DNA of 55,547 bases from Nemertoderma westbladi (GCA_032718475.1 JAUCBJ010000705.1:1-55547); one strand, 5' to 3'; counted from the first letter of the stretch, positions 1 to 9,989 are shown. Numbers and translations are program-made. Notes: generated by a model not told the origin, from the sequence alone.

Positions 1-279
1 GTGATTAAACCCGTGGCGCGTATTGCCCTTCGACGGGGGGTTCCATTGGCCAAAAGAGCTGGGAGGAAAATTCTTAAACAAGCAATACGAAAGGGGGTTC
101 CCCAATTAAAAAAAACGGGGAAGAAATTAATAAATCAGGCTTTAGCGCGGTCTAAACCATCGACCAGGGAAGTAGCAAACAAAATTATGGAGGAAGTTTT
201 AAATAGTGAACAGAAGCAGTCAATAAACGGACAACGTAAAAAAAGGAAACGACGGATTTGTCGCGATATTTTTAGCTAG
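1..279 (+). CDS. Small basic core-like virion protein, 5' end probably cut by window edge
   Basis: The frame is open from the first base, where the apparent start is GTG, so the true start may lie outside the window. The 92 visible residues are very rich in Lys and Arg. They contain alternating basic and hydrophobic segments (LKQAIRKGVPQLKKTGKKL) and a terminal basic cluster (KKRKRR). Small basic DNA-condensing or membrane-active proteins of this kind sit beside capsid genes in adenovirus-like and adintovirus/Maverick genomes, comparable to adenovirus core peptides. That role is inferred from composition and position only; I see no specific motif. The stop lies 12 bases before the capsid ATG, in the same orientation, consistent with one late gene block. 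Confidence 0.5.
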   Translation: MIKPVARIALRRGVPLAKRAGRKILKQAIRKGVPQLKKTGKKLINQALARSKPSTREVANKIMEEVLNSEQKQSINGQRKKRKRRICRDIFS

Positions 280-291
280 TTAATCGGCAAA

Positions 292-1545
292 ATGGAGGAT
301 TTTGTTAATGAGGAACTTAATCTATTTAGTAGTATCGATTCACAGGATGCGATAGAAGAATGTTTTGAGCATGACGTTTTCCCAATTACAACGCTTGGGG
401 AGGGTACTTCAATAATTGATTTTTCAATTGAGAGGTCGGAAGATCATTATACTGTAGCCCAAGAAACAATTTTAGAATTAGTATATCGAGTTGTAACAAC
501 GGCGCGCCCAAACAATGCCGCGATACATCAAACGCCGCTAAGTCTCGCAACACTCTTCTCTAATATTAGTGTTTTGATTAATGAGCGTGAAATAGAGAGT
601 AATACCTCAAATTATGCATATAAAGCGTTTTTGAATAGTGTATTATTGAATGATACTGTTACCAAATCAACAATATTAGCTGCCGCGGGTTACGGCGAGC
701 AAGATGAGGCGGGTCTCCCGGTGGAATTTGCAGCAGCGGAAGATTTACAAAGCAGACAATATCATGTTCAGGGTAGACTTTATATTGATCTTTTCAACCA
801 AGTACGATTTTTACCTCCAAAAACCAGTATAAAAATAAGGTTGACTAGGGCAGTTAATGAATTTAATCTAGTGTGCCCGGCTAATGTGGTTAGACCTCAT
901 ATACTAATATCAAATGCTAAACTGAAAATAAAACGAGCGAAACTAGATTCCCATTTACGTGAGCAACACGCTACTCAACTCAAAATCAGCGATTTCGTTT
1001 ATCCTATTATTCAGAATGAAGTGACCTCGTTTACTATTGCTAATGGGCAGCGTTCGATTGTTAGAGAAAATTTATTTACCAATAAGAACCTTCCCCGTTT
1101 TGTAGTTATTGCCCTCGTTCGCAATGACACCTATAATGGTAACTTATTAAGAAATTCGTTAATGTTTGAGCATTTCCATTGTAATTACCTACAGTTGACA
1201 CTAGATGGCAAAGTTCTCGGAGGAATAACCTATAAGCCTAATTTTAATAGTGGAGAGTTTATCAATGAATATTGCGCCCTCCAAAATAATTTATTATCGA
1301 TAACGCGTGGTACGAGTAATGGGATAACACCAAATCAGTTTCGAGATCGTTATCCTTTCTTTATCTGGAATCTTTCGCCTAGTGGTCATCTGGATGATGA
1401 TGAAAGACCAATGCATCGTTTTGGGAATGCGAGGCTTGAAATTTCATTTGGTCATGCATTAGGAGCTACAATAAATGTTATAATGTGGGCAGCATACGAT
1501 AGAACGATAAATATTAGTGAAAGTGGGGCAGTATCAATATTCTAG
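292..1545 (+). CDS. F54H12.2-family capsid protein of adintovirus/Maverick type (probable hexon-like major capsid protein)
   Basis: An intact 417-residue frame from ATG to TAG. The clearest family signature is around residues 270-325: a segment ending in YNGNLLRNSLMFEHF, followed by LQLTLDG and then KPNFNSGEFINEY. This matches the recurring pattern of the animal family annotated as F54H12.2-like, which is part of the virion module of Polintons/Mavericks and adintoviruses. The early part (residues about 60-110) contains the ATLFSNISVLINERE stretch typical of the same group. No signal peptide or membrane segment is seen. It lies between a basic core-like gene and the adenain-like protease, the expected neighbourhood for a virion block. 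That it is the hexon rather than another capsid subunit is inference. The frame has no internal break, unlike the polymerase gene of the presumed same element. Confidence 0.72.
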   Translation: MEDFVNEELNLFSSIDSQDAIEECFEHDVFPITTLGEGTSIIDFSIERSEDHYTVAQETILELVYRVVTTARPNNAAIHQTPLSLATLFSNISVLINEREIESNTSNYAYKAFLNSVLLNDTVTKSTILAAAGYGEQDEAGLPVEFAAAEDLQSRQYHVQGRLYIDLFNQVRFLPPKTSIKIRLTRAVNEFNLVCPANVVRPHILISNAKLKIKRAKLDSHLREQHATQLKISDFVYPIIQNEVTSFTIANGQRSIVRENLFTNKNLPRFVVIALVRNDTYNGNLLRNSLMFEHFHCNYLQLTLDGKVLGGITYKPNFNSGEFINEYCALQNNLLSITRGTSNGITPNQFRDRYPFFIWNLSPSGHLDDDERPMHRFGNARLEISFGHALGATINVIMWAAYDRTINISESGAVSIF

Positions 1546-1593
1546 AATAATTTGAAAGAGTGAAGCAAACAAGTGTAAATCAATTTCTAGAAA

Positions 1594-2013
1594 ATGTTAA
1601 ACTCTAACGATTTAAACAATTTCCCCTTAGGGGAACATTATCAGGGGTCTTTTCCTATAAATCGCCTACCCAATAAGCAGAATAAAAAAATGAGTTTCAT
1701 ATCAAATACTCAAGCGGCTCATTTACCTGGGATGCATTGGGTTGCAATTTTCGTAGACTGTGACCGTGGTGAATATTTTGATTCATTCGCGCGATATCCA
1801 CCCCCGCAAATCGAGGACTGGTTGCTACGTAATACTAAAAAGTGGTTTAGAACGAGGCAGATTGTTCAACACCCGCTGCGAACTAGTTGTGGGGGTTATT
1901 GTTTATTTTATTTATACGAAAGAGGAAAAACTTCTACTCCATTAAATTTTTTTGGGGAAGATTTAAATAAAAATGAGAGACTGCTCGCCTGCTGGTTGAA
2001 GGAAAAAATCTAA
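1594..2013 (+). CDS. Adenain-like (C5 family) cysteine protease
   Basis: A 139-residue protein. The catalytic set of the adenovirus maturation protease is visible in the right order: His48 in GMHWVAIF, an acidic residue at Asp63 in YFDSF, Gln92 as the expected oxyanion residue, and Cys99 in TSCGGYCLFY. The seven-residue step from Gln to Cys agrees with the known adenain arrangement. In the family this enzyme cleaves capsid and core precursors during virion maturation. It is shorter than adenovirus proteases, but small versions are usual in Maverick/adintovirus elements. It begins 48 bases after the capsid stop on the same strand. The frame is intact, so it was either inserted fairly recently or preserved; the sequence alone cannot distinguish these. 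Confidence 0.85.
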   Translation: MLNSNDLNNFPLGEHYQGSFPINRLPNKQNKKMSFISNTQAAHLPGMHWVAIFVDCDRGEYFDSFARYPPPQIEDWLLRNTKKWFRTRQIVQHPLRTSCGGYCLFYLYERGKTSTPLNFFGEDLNKNERLLACWLKEKI

Positions 2014-2522
2014 ACTTTAATTTTTATAAATTATATTATATTATGTGTTACTTGTTAAGTGTTTTATGTTCATTATTGAGTGTGTTATACTGTATATCAT
2101 AAATGTTATAATGTATTATCGTAGAGAAAAAAATGAAAATTAACCGGTTAAACATCTTATATTTTTTAAACAATATGGGGAAACAAGAATAAATAATTTA
2201 CCGACAACATCAATATTAAATAATATAACAACAACGGATAAATAATTTACCATCAACATTAATAATAAATAATATAAGAACATCAACAATAACAAAAGAT
2301 ATAGTCAGAACAGATTTATTGAATAGACTGTTTATATTAATAGGGTTGCTGGCCTCCGAGAATAACTGGTTTAACCCTTTTAGGGTCCGATACTATTAAT
2401 GGTTGCGATAATTTTCTCTTTAATAGATTGTTGAGATAGCCTTTTCTTGGGGGGGTGAAATAGATTAAGGTGTGTTTGCTGCGGGAGAAAGATGCCTTCT
2501 CTGAGAGAACGTTTTAGTAAAT
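2014..2522. other. AT-rich non-coding stretch after the protease gene
   Basis: No supportable ORF. The first 300 bases are very AT-rich with short repeated AATAATATAA/ACAACA runs at about 2200-2300, and then the composition becomes more balanced. This may include the 3' flank of the viral gene block. No terminal inverted repeat of the viral element was recognised here. Confidence 0.5.
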
Positions 2523-3385
2523 AGGTCTGGTGCAAAGGAAAGGGATTAGTAGAGAGGAATGCGTGTTTAGAGGCGCTTCATTGTTATGATACGGGCTGCC
2601 TGGATATAGTAAAGGACCCAAGTGATGCCATAGTGAGAACAAAGGAGGGCCGCTAGAGCATTAGCCTTGGGCGAACAGTCGAGACCGCTGATTTATATTT
2701 GCCTTGGGGGTATACGTGTAGATTCACTGCCTGTTGTATGTAGTTAATGAATAATGAGGACAGAAGAGGGGCCCCCGCCGATGAACGCAGTTGATAGTTG
2801 CCAGTAGGGAGCCGTATACCATAGCCATTATAAAGTTAAAAATAGACATTATGTCATAGTGATCTCATTGGTAATATAAAAACTAATTAATCTAAAAATA
2901 GAAATCAATGTATAAAGTAAAAGTTAATACAATTAATTAATTTAAAATAAAGTACAAATGAATAATTAATTTAAAATTAAATACGAATAAATAAAGTAAA
3001 ATAAAAATAATTAATTAAAATTAAATATAAATAAATAGGTATTAATAAATAAAAGAGCCGCGGTGTCACTTATGACACCCTCTTGGGCCTCTCGGCGACA
3101 GTTGGACCCAACTCATGACTCATCGCTTAGGAATGTGACACCTTGGGTGTCATTGGCGCCAGACTGTCTGGGTGACACCTCCCAATTAGGCTAATTAGAC
3201 CCTAATTGACAGGTGTCATCAATTAATTAGTACAATTAAACCCTAATAGGGGTCTAATTAGCCTAATTGGGAGGTGTCACCCAGACAGTCTGGCGCCAAT
3301 GACACCCAAGGTGTCACATTCCTAAGCGATGAGTCATGAGTTGGGTCCAACTGTCGCCGAGCCGGCCAAGACCCTACTACTACTA
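2523..3385. repeat. Dispersed repeat, left copy (matches 31761-34788 in the same orientation)
   Basis: It starts at AGGTCTGGTGCAAAGG and ends near CCAAGACCCTACTACT. Long stretches match the segment at 31761-34788, for example AGAGAGGAATGCGTGTTTAG and the closing TGACACC-rich region. The right copy is longer because a 2.0-kb TIR element is inserted in it. There are no long ORFs. The 3' third carries the inverted repeat listed separately. The start (GGTCTGG) and the end (CCAAGACC) are weakly inverted to each other, so a MITE-like or foldback origin is possible. Confidence 0.7.
3091..3361. repeat. Perfect 112-bp inverted repeat with 47-bp spacer
   Basis: The left arm 3091-3202 and the right arm 3250-3361 are exact reverse complements by base-by-base reading. 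The spacer 3203-3249 itself contains a smaller AATTGA...TCAATT palindrome. The arms contain several copies of TGACACC and its reverse complement. The corresponding region at about 34472-34772 has only short imperfect terminal arms, so this copy has become a perfect palindrome. It could form a cruciform in DNA or a long hairpin if transcribed. Confidence 0.9.
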
Positions 3386-3549
3386 TTAGGTCTATTTATT
3401 CAAGAAATTATATGTTTTTATAATATACTTTGGAAAATTAGTCGACTAAGTCATAATTTTTAAAACTTTAATTATGGGTTGAGTTATTTTATAAAGTTAA
3501 GAAGAATGAACCAATAGAGGGAGCCTGAAGTCTAATCTCTTGGCCTTTA

Positions 3550-4704
3550 CTCACATTAACTCCCAAGGTTGCATACTATCACTATAGCCGGGAGAGTCAA
3601 AGCTAGAGTGTATGCTAGAGTTAACCAAGAGCTAGGAAAAAGAATAATGCTCTTCTAGGGTCCAAACTCACATCCCTCCAATTAGAGAACTAAGCAAATG
3701 ATCAGCTTGAAGGCCTTAGACCCTTAATCGGAGGCATCGAGCAGCCAATGAGAGAGCAGATGCGAGTACAGTGGTAAAGCCCATCCATAGTGAAATAGCG
3801 TTGCACTAGCTCTCAAGGATAGTTATACTCACCATTCAAATATCCCTCGCAAACCAGATTCCCCCAACATCTAAAGTATTCCACTTCAATGCAAAATATA
3901 TAATGCAATATAACTCGAATATTTCTGTTTTTATAATATAAATAATAATTGTAGCATAAATTTATAATTTAACATAAATATAATGTGAAAATTCACTTTA
4001 ACATAGAGTAACTAAACTAAACACAAAATAGGATAAACAGATGGTCACGGGTTCAATCCCTACTCGAGACCAATATAAAACCAACACAAAATAAGTTAAA
4101 CATAGAATAACTAGAGTACCTAAACTAAACACAAAATAGGAAAAACAGATGGTCACAGGTTCGATCCCTATTCATATCCCGTTTTATGGAAAATAAACAG
4201 GAGGTTATAGGTTCAATCCCTACTCGCAACAATTATAAATCCAACACAAAATAAGTTAAACCAGGGTTCGAATCCTAGTCATGAAAATATAAAAAGTAAA
4301 CATAGAATAACTAGAGTACCTAAACTAAACATAAAATAGGAAAAACATATGCTCACAGGTTCGATCCCTATTCATATCCCGTTTTATGGAAAATAAACAG
4401 AAGGTCGCGGGTTCAATCCCTACTCGTGACCATTATAAAACCAACACAAAATAAGTTAAACCAGGGTTCGAGTCCTACTAATGCAATTATAAAAAGTAGG
4501 TAACACGGATGGTCACGGATTCAAACCCTACTCACGGAAAAATAAAAACCAATACAAAATAAATAATATAGTAGACTTTCATGTATACCATAGTAAATAA
4601 ACTAATTTAATAATAAAGTTTGTAAAATAGATAATGATCCGGGGAATTCACCGGCAGGACACATGGAAACGATTTTATTACTATGAAATACACTGAAATA
4701 TATT
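3550..4704. repeat. Tandem duplication, unit A (about 1.15 kb)
   Basis: It begins at CTCACATTAACTCCCAAGG and ends at ACTGAAATAT. It is followed directly by unit B, which starts with the same sequence at 4705. The first 450 bases of the two units are almost identical. The middle parts differ in the number of B-box-like subrepeats. No ORF is convincing. It is preceded by 165 bases of unannotated AT-rich DNA from 3386. Confidence 0.85.
4021..4560 (+). repeat. Array of tRNA T-arm/B-box-like motifs (first block)
   Basis: At least eight motifs close to the RNA polymerase III B box (GGTTCRANNCC) recur every 50-110 bases: GGTTCAATCCC at 4050, GGTTCGATCCC near 4158, GGTTCGAATCC near 4265, and others near 4210, 4360, 4410, 4466 and 4519. 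Several sit in a context like the 3' half of a tRNA, GGTC before the motif and GACC after it. No complete cloverleaf or A box was found, so this is not a tRNA gene cluster as it stands. tRNA-derived SINE debris or expanded tRNA fragments are the likely explanations. Confidence 0.6.
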
Positions 4705-5745
4705 CTCACATTAACTCCCAAGGTTGCATACTATCACTATAGCCGGGAGAGTCAAAGCTAGAGTGTATGCTAGAGTTAACCAAGAGCTAGGAAAAAGAAT
4801 AATGCTCTTCTAGGGTCCAAACTCACATCCCTCCAATTAGAGAACTAAGCAAATGATCAGCTTGAAGGCCTTAGACCCTTAATCGGAGGCATCGAGCAGC
4901 CAATGAGAGAGCAGATGCGAGTACAGTGGTAAAGCCCATCCATAGTGAAATAGCGTTGCACTAGCTCTCAAGGATAGTTATACTCACCATTCAAATATCC
5001 CTCGCAAACCAGATTCCCCCAACATCTAAAGTCTTCCACTTCAATGCAAAATATATAATGCAATATAACTCGAATATTTCTGTTTTTATAATATAAATAA
5101 TAATTGTAGCATAAATTTATAATTTAACATAAATATAATGTGAAAATTCACTTTAACATAGAGTAACTAAACTAAACATGAAATAGGATAAACAGATGGT
5201 CATAGGTTCGACCCGTACTCGTATCAGTTTTATGGAAAATATAAAAAGTAAACATAGAATAACTAGAGTACCTAAACTAAACACAAAATAGGAAAAACAG
5301 CAGGTCACGGGCTCAATCCCTACTCGTATCCCGTTTTACGGAAAATATAAAAAGTAAACACAAAATAGGATAAACCAGGGTTCGAATCCTAGTCATGAAA
5401 ATATAAAAAGTAAACATAGAATAACTAGAGTACCTAAACTAAACATAAATTAGGAAAAACATATGCTCACAGGTTCGATCCCTATTCATATCCCGTTTTA
5501 TGGGATTTATAAAAAGTAGACACAAAATAGGAAAAACAGCTGGTCACGGGTTCAAGCCCTACTCGCGACCATTATAAAAAAAAAAAAAAAAACCAACACA
5601 AAATAAATAATATAGTAAACTTTCATGTATACCATAGTAAATAAACTAATTTAATAATAAAGTTTGTAAAATAGATAATGATCCGGGGAATTCACCGGCT
5701 GGACACATGGAAACGATTTTATTACTATGAAATACACTGAAATAT
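4705..5745. repeat. Tandem duplication, unit B (about 1.04 kb)
   Basis: Second copy of the unit at 3550-4704, ending at ACTGAAATAT near 5745. It is shorter than unit A because it holds fewer internal subrepeats. An A-rich run of about 15 bases near 5576-5592 and the shared closing segment (about 5597-5745) mark its end. Confidence 0.85.
5170..5580 (+). repeat. Array of tRNA T-arm/B-box-like motifs (second block)
   Basis: The same kind of array in unit B, with about five motifs: GGTTCGACCCG near 5206, GGCTCAATCCC near 5310, GGTTCGAATCC near 5380, GGTTCGATCCC near 5473 and GGTTCAAGCCC near 5550. They are separated by the AACACAAAATAGGA and ATAAAAAGTAAACATAG spacers also seen in the first block. 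Confidence 0.55.
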
Positions 5746-6360
5746 GCACGTCCTATATATATTCTAATCGCGCAATATAATTCGTGGGTATAGCTAATAA
5801 ATATTGCTTTATTATTAGTTGTATGATGTCCACATTTTTTCATTAATAATTTAAAATTAACACTTGGAAAAATAATAGTTCGTGTTTCGCTATTAAGTTT
5901 CAAATTTTGTAATTGCATACCAATAGTTTGTTTTAAATAAAGCAATTCACTAGCTAAACTAGAAAGCCAGCAAGCTGGCTGAAAGGAGCCCGGGGGAAAA
6001 ATCCTAGCCAACACTATTACAAAGAACTATGTCAGTCAGCAGTAAGTAAACTAAAATTGTCTAAACTGCAAGGCGTGAGGCTAGCTGACTTTGTGGCTCG
6101 CCCCACATAATAAAAATGCAACTTAGCTACCACTAACAAAAATATAATATGAAGCAAATAATTTCATTATCAAGAACGTTTACAAGATATAAGATGCGAT
6201 TACCGAATATTTATAAAAAATGCCCATGATGCACAACCAGATAAATAACAACGAATAGAGCCAAATAACAAATTTAGTTTCCTTCTATAGGTATTACCCC
6301 GTCGTCAAGCGGAATATCTCTTCCCAGTGAATTCTATGTGAATATGTAATTAGGTACTCC
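5746..6360. other. Non-coding or decayed stretch beside the polymerase downstream region
   Basis: A minus-strand frame is open for 122 codons at 5646-6014, but its last third lies in the tandem repeat ending at 5745 and it matches no family I know. It may be a relic of a viral gene downstream of the polymerase, or chance. The rest (6015-6360) has no ORF. GTGGCTCGCCCCACA near 6100 is a short motif that recurs in variant form elsewhere in the window. Confidence 0.3.
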
Positions 6361-7204
6361 TTAGGCGGTAGGCCAGAGCGGGCTCCTTAAATACATGCAA
6401 CTACTGTATTATAGTGTAGGTCAACTATTAAACATTTTGCAATCCACAGTGAGTATCGACTGCAATAGGACACAACACACTGCTTTGTGTAACTAAAATT
6501 CATTCTCCTGATCCACCCCCTAACATAGCAGAGTGAGTAACCTTATTGTAGATATACCCTTAGGAAGCACTGGGAGAGCAATCAGCTTATGGGGTAATAC
6601 ATTAGAAACCAACAGCTTATGTGTGAGTAAACATTGCCTTTCCTTATAGCCTACTAGTAAAACTTGGCAACCAACACGTTTTTCTATGACTGTGTATAAC
6701 ATATTAAGCCATATTTCATCATGAACACCAGCTGTTATTTTACCATTGCTTTTAATTTCGCGACAAAACAATGTCAAAAAACTTAGGCGGTAGGCCAGAG
6801 CGGGCTCCTTAAATACATGCAACTACTGTATTATAGTGTAGGTCAACTATAAAACATTTTGCAATCCACAGTGAGTATCGACTGCAATAGGACACAACAC
6901 ACTGCTTTGTGTAACTAAAATTCATTCTCCTGATCCACCCCCTAACATAGCAGAGTGAGTAACCTTATTGTAGATATTCCCTTAGGAAGCACTGGGAGAG
7001 CAATCAGCTTATGGGGTAATACATTAGAAACCAACAGTTTATGTGTGAGTAAACATTGCCTTTCCCTATAGCCTACTAGTAAAACTTGGCAACCAACACG
7101 TTTTTCTATGACTGTGTATAACATATTAAGTCATATTTCATCATGAACACCAGCTGTTATTTTACCATTGCTTTTAATTTCGTGACAAAACAATGTCAAA
7201 AAAC
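6361..7204. repeat. 422-bp direct tandem duplication
   Basis: Unit 1 is 6361-6782 and unit 2 is 6783-7204. Both begin TTAGGCGGTAGGCCAGAGCG and end CAATGTCAAAAAAC. They differ by only a few substitutions, such as TTCGCGAC versus TTCGTGAC. On the minus strand the same frame is open in both units (6520-6822 and 6942-7124). Unit 2 carries a TGA where unit 1 has TGG. The frame may be a remnant of a small gene downstream of the polymerase; no family was recognised. Confidence 0.85.
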
Positions 7205-7334
7205 TAAATATATCGAATACCACACATAGAATTGATCTGAAATTTTGTAACGCGATTATGAACCACCAAAGCAATGTACTTGCAAAATTTTATCAAAATC
7301 GCCAGGCAGGAAGTGCCTTAACCTAGATAATTAT

Positions 7335-7362
7335 CAGTCAGTATGTCAGTCAGTCAGTCAGT
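7335..7362. repeat. Short GTCA tetranucleotide run
   Basis: Several tandem CAGT/GTCA units interrupted by one TATGT. It is a simple microsatellite with no sign of function. A similar run lies near 30580-30600. Confidence 0.8.
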
Positions 7363-7437
7363 GTAATGTATCCTGAGATTTTTACAGAAAGTATCCCTGA
7401 GATTCTTACAGTAAGTATCCCGCTGTCAAGCGGGCTC

Positions 7438-7635
7438 CTAATTATTGCACAGGCCTACAATTGTTACTGCGCCGCTGGGAAATAGCATTAAAGTTGAATC
7501 GTCACCTTTGTAGATAAACATGTTTGGTTTTAAGCAACTTTGACCTGTAATTTGCTGTGAAATTTTCTCTAGTTCAAATTTGGCAATGTTTTTTCCGGTA
7601 AACTGTTTATTGGTTATTTCTATTTTGTTGTTCAA
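7438..7635 (-). CDS. Small unidentified ORF directly downstream of the polymerase gene
   Basis: 65 residues if read from a TTG; the first ATG would give only the last 29. It starts 24 bases after the polymerase stop, on the same strand but in another frame. The C-terminal part reads FIYKGDDSTLMLFPSGAVTI, a charged turn followed by a short beta-rich stretch. It faintly resembles the hairpin of TATA-binding-protein-like folds, but that is too weak for a call. A hairpin with six-base arms (7419-7424 with 7429-7434, CCCGCT/AGCGGG) lies just after the stop codon. It may be the C-terminal remnant of a viral gene. Confidence 0.3.
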   Translation of the reverse strand: MNNKIEITNKQFTGKNIAKFELEKISQQITGQSCLKPNMFIYKGDDSTLMLFPSGAVTIVGLCNN

Positions 7636-7658
7636 TTTCTTATTCTAGAAAAATAAAT

Positions 7659-8664
7659 TTAAATCCTAGTAGGAGGGATTACTACTCGTTTCGCCGGTCT
7701 AACAAGCTTAGTGCTATAGTGCCCGTATGGTTTGCTGCTATATTTACTACTCCAATATGATTTCGTATCCCAGAGCGTTAGTGCCTTCTTATAGACATGA
7801 CCAGTAAAAATTTGATGCTTTCTAGAAGTGAAGGTAGAGTTATAGCGGAAGAGCATTGCCTCGTTTTCAAAACAGTCTGCATAATAAAGTTGCTTAGCGC
7901 CAACCGATCTAGATACACCTTTGGCGGTTTTCTTGATTGGGGCATCGTAGGATTGAAAACTGTAGACCTTTGGTTTAAGGAAAACCCACTGTTTATACTG
8001 CAAACCGCAGCTCTCATCTTTTACGAAGCCGAGAGCCGCTTTGTGTTTAATGGTATAGAGTGGATGTGTTGTACTGTAGTTGGAAGTATCTAGGAAACCA
8101 CCCTCAAACATTGCCCGTAGAAAGGTTAGCTGTGGTGCATTAGTTACGCTTAGCATTAGAGAATCCGTGTCACCGGCTAGACAGCGAATCTGGCAATCCA
8201 GTTTTTGTTCTAGAGGCTTCAGTTTGTTGTAAAATAGGTCGTACATCTGTAGCTTAGATAGATCTAGTATAGTGCAACCGATGAACACGCCCTGATTTAG
8301 GCAAACAGCCTCTTTAGTGAAAGTATGACCACTCAAGTTGGGGGTAAAGACAACAAACGATTCATGATTGGGCTTGGCTAAGAGCAAATCGCATTGTTCG
8401 TCGCTATTGCATAACCTGAAAGAAACGCGGTCTCTGACCTTTTGGAGGCATTTCCCATACAAGGCATTGTTCATCAACTTATAAAATAGGACCTCGAATG
8501 GGTTATTTGCCAACTGTCTTTTATTCGTATTAAAACTAATGTAGTCCTTGAAAATATATTTTTGTGAGAAAGAGTAGTCCCTATGTACTTGTGTAAGTTT
8601 AAGACCGAGCTTCAAATAGAGTTGAAGTAGCTTAATATGGATACCGTATTCAACCTTATTAAAC
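7659..8664 (-). pseudogene. Protein-primed family B DNA polymerase, C-terminal part (broken gene)
   Basis: The piece of the adintovirus/Maverick-type polymerase left of the BEL insertion. Two polymerase motifs are clear: motif B as KLMNNALYGKC and catalytic motif C as LAGDTDSLML, with the two Asp of DTDS. The KLGLKL...HRDYSF stretch before motif B is typical of this family. The ORF from ATG covers 7659-8615, but coding sequence runs in frame to the insertion point at 8664. In the family this enzyme copies the linear element genome, primed by a protein. The preceding part of the gene is at 25486-27022. The open frame here has no internal stop, so decay affects mainly the N-terminal two thirds. 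It is convergent with the capsid genes at 1-2013, as expected if both belong to one element. Confidence 0.88.
8660..8664. repeat. Target-site duplication TAAAC, left side of BEL element
   Basis: TAAAC precedes the TGTACG end of the left LTR and recurs at 25486-25490 right after the ACA end of the other LTR. BEL/Pao elements normally create duplications of 4-6 bp. Confidence 0.92.
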
Positions 8665-9911
8665 TGTACGCGCTTTTGAAGACCTTTAGCAGTTTAACCT
8701 GCCAAAATTTATATGTCTTTTGGTTTATAAATATACTTTAGAAGATGACAAATATTTAATACCAATAAACACAACATTAGCAGAAGCCAGCCTAGTGCGC
8801 GTCCATTCACCCGCTGGATATTCCCGGGAGACTGGATTCTGAGGGCTTAGATTATTATTGCAGTGTAAGCTTACTGTACTGTATTATTCGATTGATCGTT
8901 AATAATTAATTTCTGACTAATATTATTCACTTTCGGGAAATATTAACAGTTCCTTTAGGACGTGGCGCTCTATCTAGGTAAACAGAGATATGACTTATAC
9001 TAATCACAACGGTAAGTCGGTAAGGCTTAAGATTCACGTATGAGGCGCATTCTTTAGGAAATGCTTAGTTATCAGTCACAATCAGGCACACTACCGGTAA
9101 CACACAATACTGCTCACTAATTTGCCGACCGTCAATGAATTTTATCATATATAAAGCGAACAGCAATTGACTCATGTAGGGCTTATCAAATAGCATTAAA
9201 TTCACTACAAACCACAATAATATAAGTCGCAATCGCTATGTATAACCCGTCTCTCTAACCTGTAGTGTATCAAGAAAATTGGGAAATTTGGGTTCTTTAT
9301 ATATGTTCTCCAAATAATATTCAACCAAAACACAACAGTAAATAGCAGTATAATAATGTATGTTGAACCGATAATGTAAGACTGAAGTGAGATAAGATAT
9401 GATAACAGTTATACGCTCTATAATTTAAGCCTACTAATGTTTCTTCTAAAGTATGAAACGAATTGACTCTAGAGCCGTTGTTCCTGGCCTAGATAGCAAT
9501 AACAACAAAGTATCAAGAAAAAACAGTAAGACTGAACACTCTCCTTATGATCGGCCGAAAAGCTACACGTCGACAGGAAAAATCGCTCTGATTGGCTCAA
9601 GCCAAACAAAGAACCATGCGTCCAATGGCTGTTTCCATGTCAGCAACCAGCTGTTAGATGTCGTAATATGAATCATCACGGCTAAGCTGTGAAAGGTATT
9701 TGGTGCATTGCAGGTTTTTTGCCTTACCATGTCCGCTAAAACACGTATATAGCAGAATGACTTTTATGTCCGTTAAAACACCTGTAACGGTACCTTGCGG
9801 GCGAGGGGAATATATATACAGTTAGAGAACCTTTTTAGAGTATTCCAGCGCCTGGGGGGAAACTGGATTGCGAAGCAAAAGGGCCAGTTATATCCCACAG
9901 AAGCTTTTACA
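8665..9911 (-). repeat. 3' LTR of the BEL element (1247 bp)
   Basis: It starts TGTACGCGC and ends TTTTACA on the plus strand. It has the same length as the LTR at 24239-25485 and differs from it at about five sites by eye. It contains CCAAT-type boxes in both orientations (about 9588-9630) and a TATATATA at about 9810. The plus-strand ORF at 9453-9671 inside it is repeated in the other LTR and is considered incidental. Confidence 0.95.
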
Positions 9912-9919
9912 CCGCTCCC
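9912..9919 (-). promoter_or_regulatory. Polypurine stretch next to the 3' LTR
   Basis: On the minus strand GGGAGCGG directly precedes the TGTAAAAG start of the 3' LTR, the position of the plus-strand primer in LTR elements. The same bases lie beside the LTR of the second copy at 50639-50646. Assignment is by position and composition. Confidence 0.6.
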
Positions 9920-9989
9920 AGAAAATGGGATTTGAGTCTATAAAATATACAAAATCACAGTTTCTAATATACGTAAATACTCTAAACAG

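Noticed and set aside
2523-3385. Helitron
   Set aside because: No TC start, no CTRR end with a correctly placed short hairpin, and no Rep/helicase coding.
4021-5580. tRNA gene cluster
   Set aside because: Only T-arm/B-box-like pieces are present; no A box, anticodon arm or full acceptor stem could be assembled.
7797-8093. 98-codon plus-strand ORF
   Set aside because: Antisense to the polymerase C-terminal region, which has clear catalytic motifs on the minus strand.
9453-9671. 72-codon plus-strand ORF repeated at 25027-25245
   Set aside because: It lies in the two LTRs, which are near-identical, so its conservation only reflects LTR identity; it is disrupted in the third LTR.
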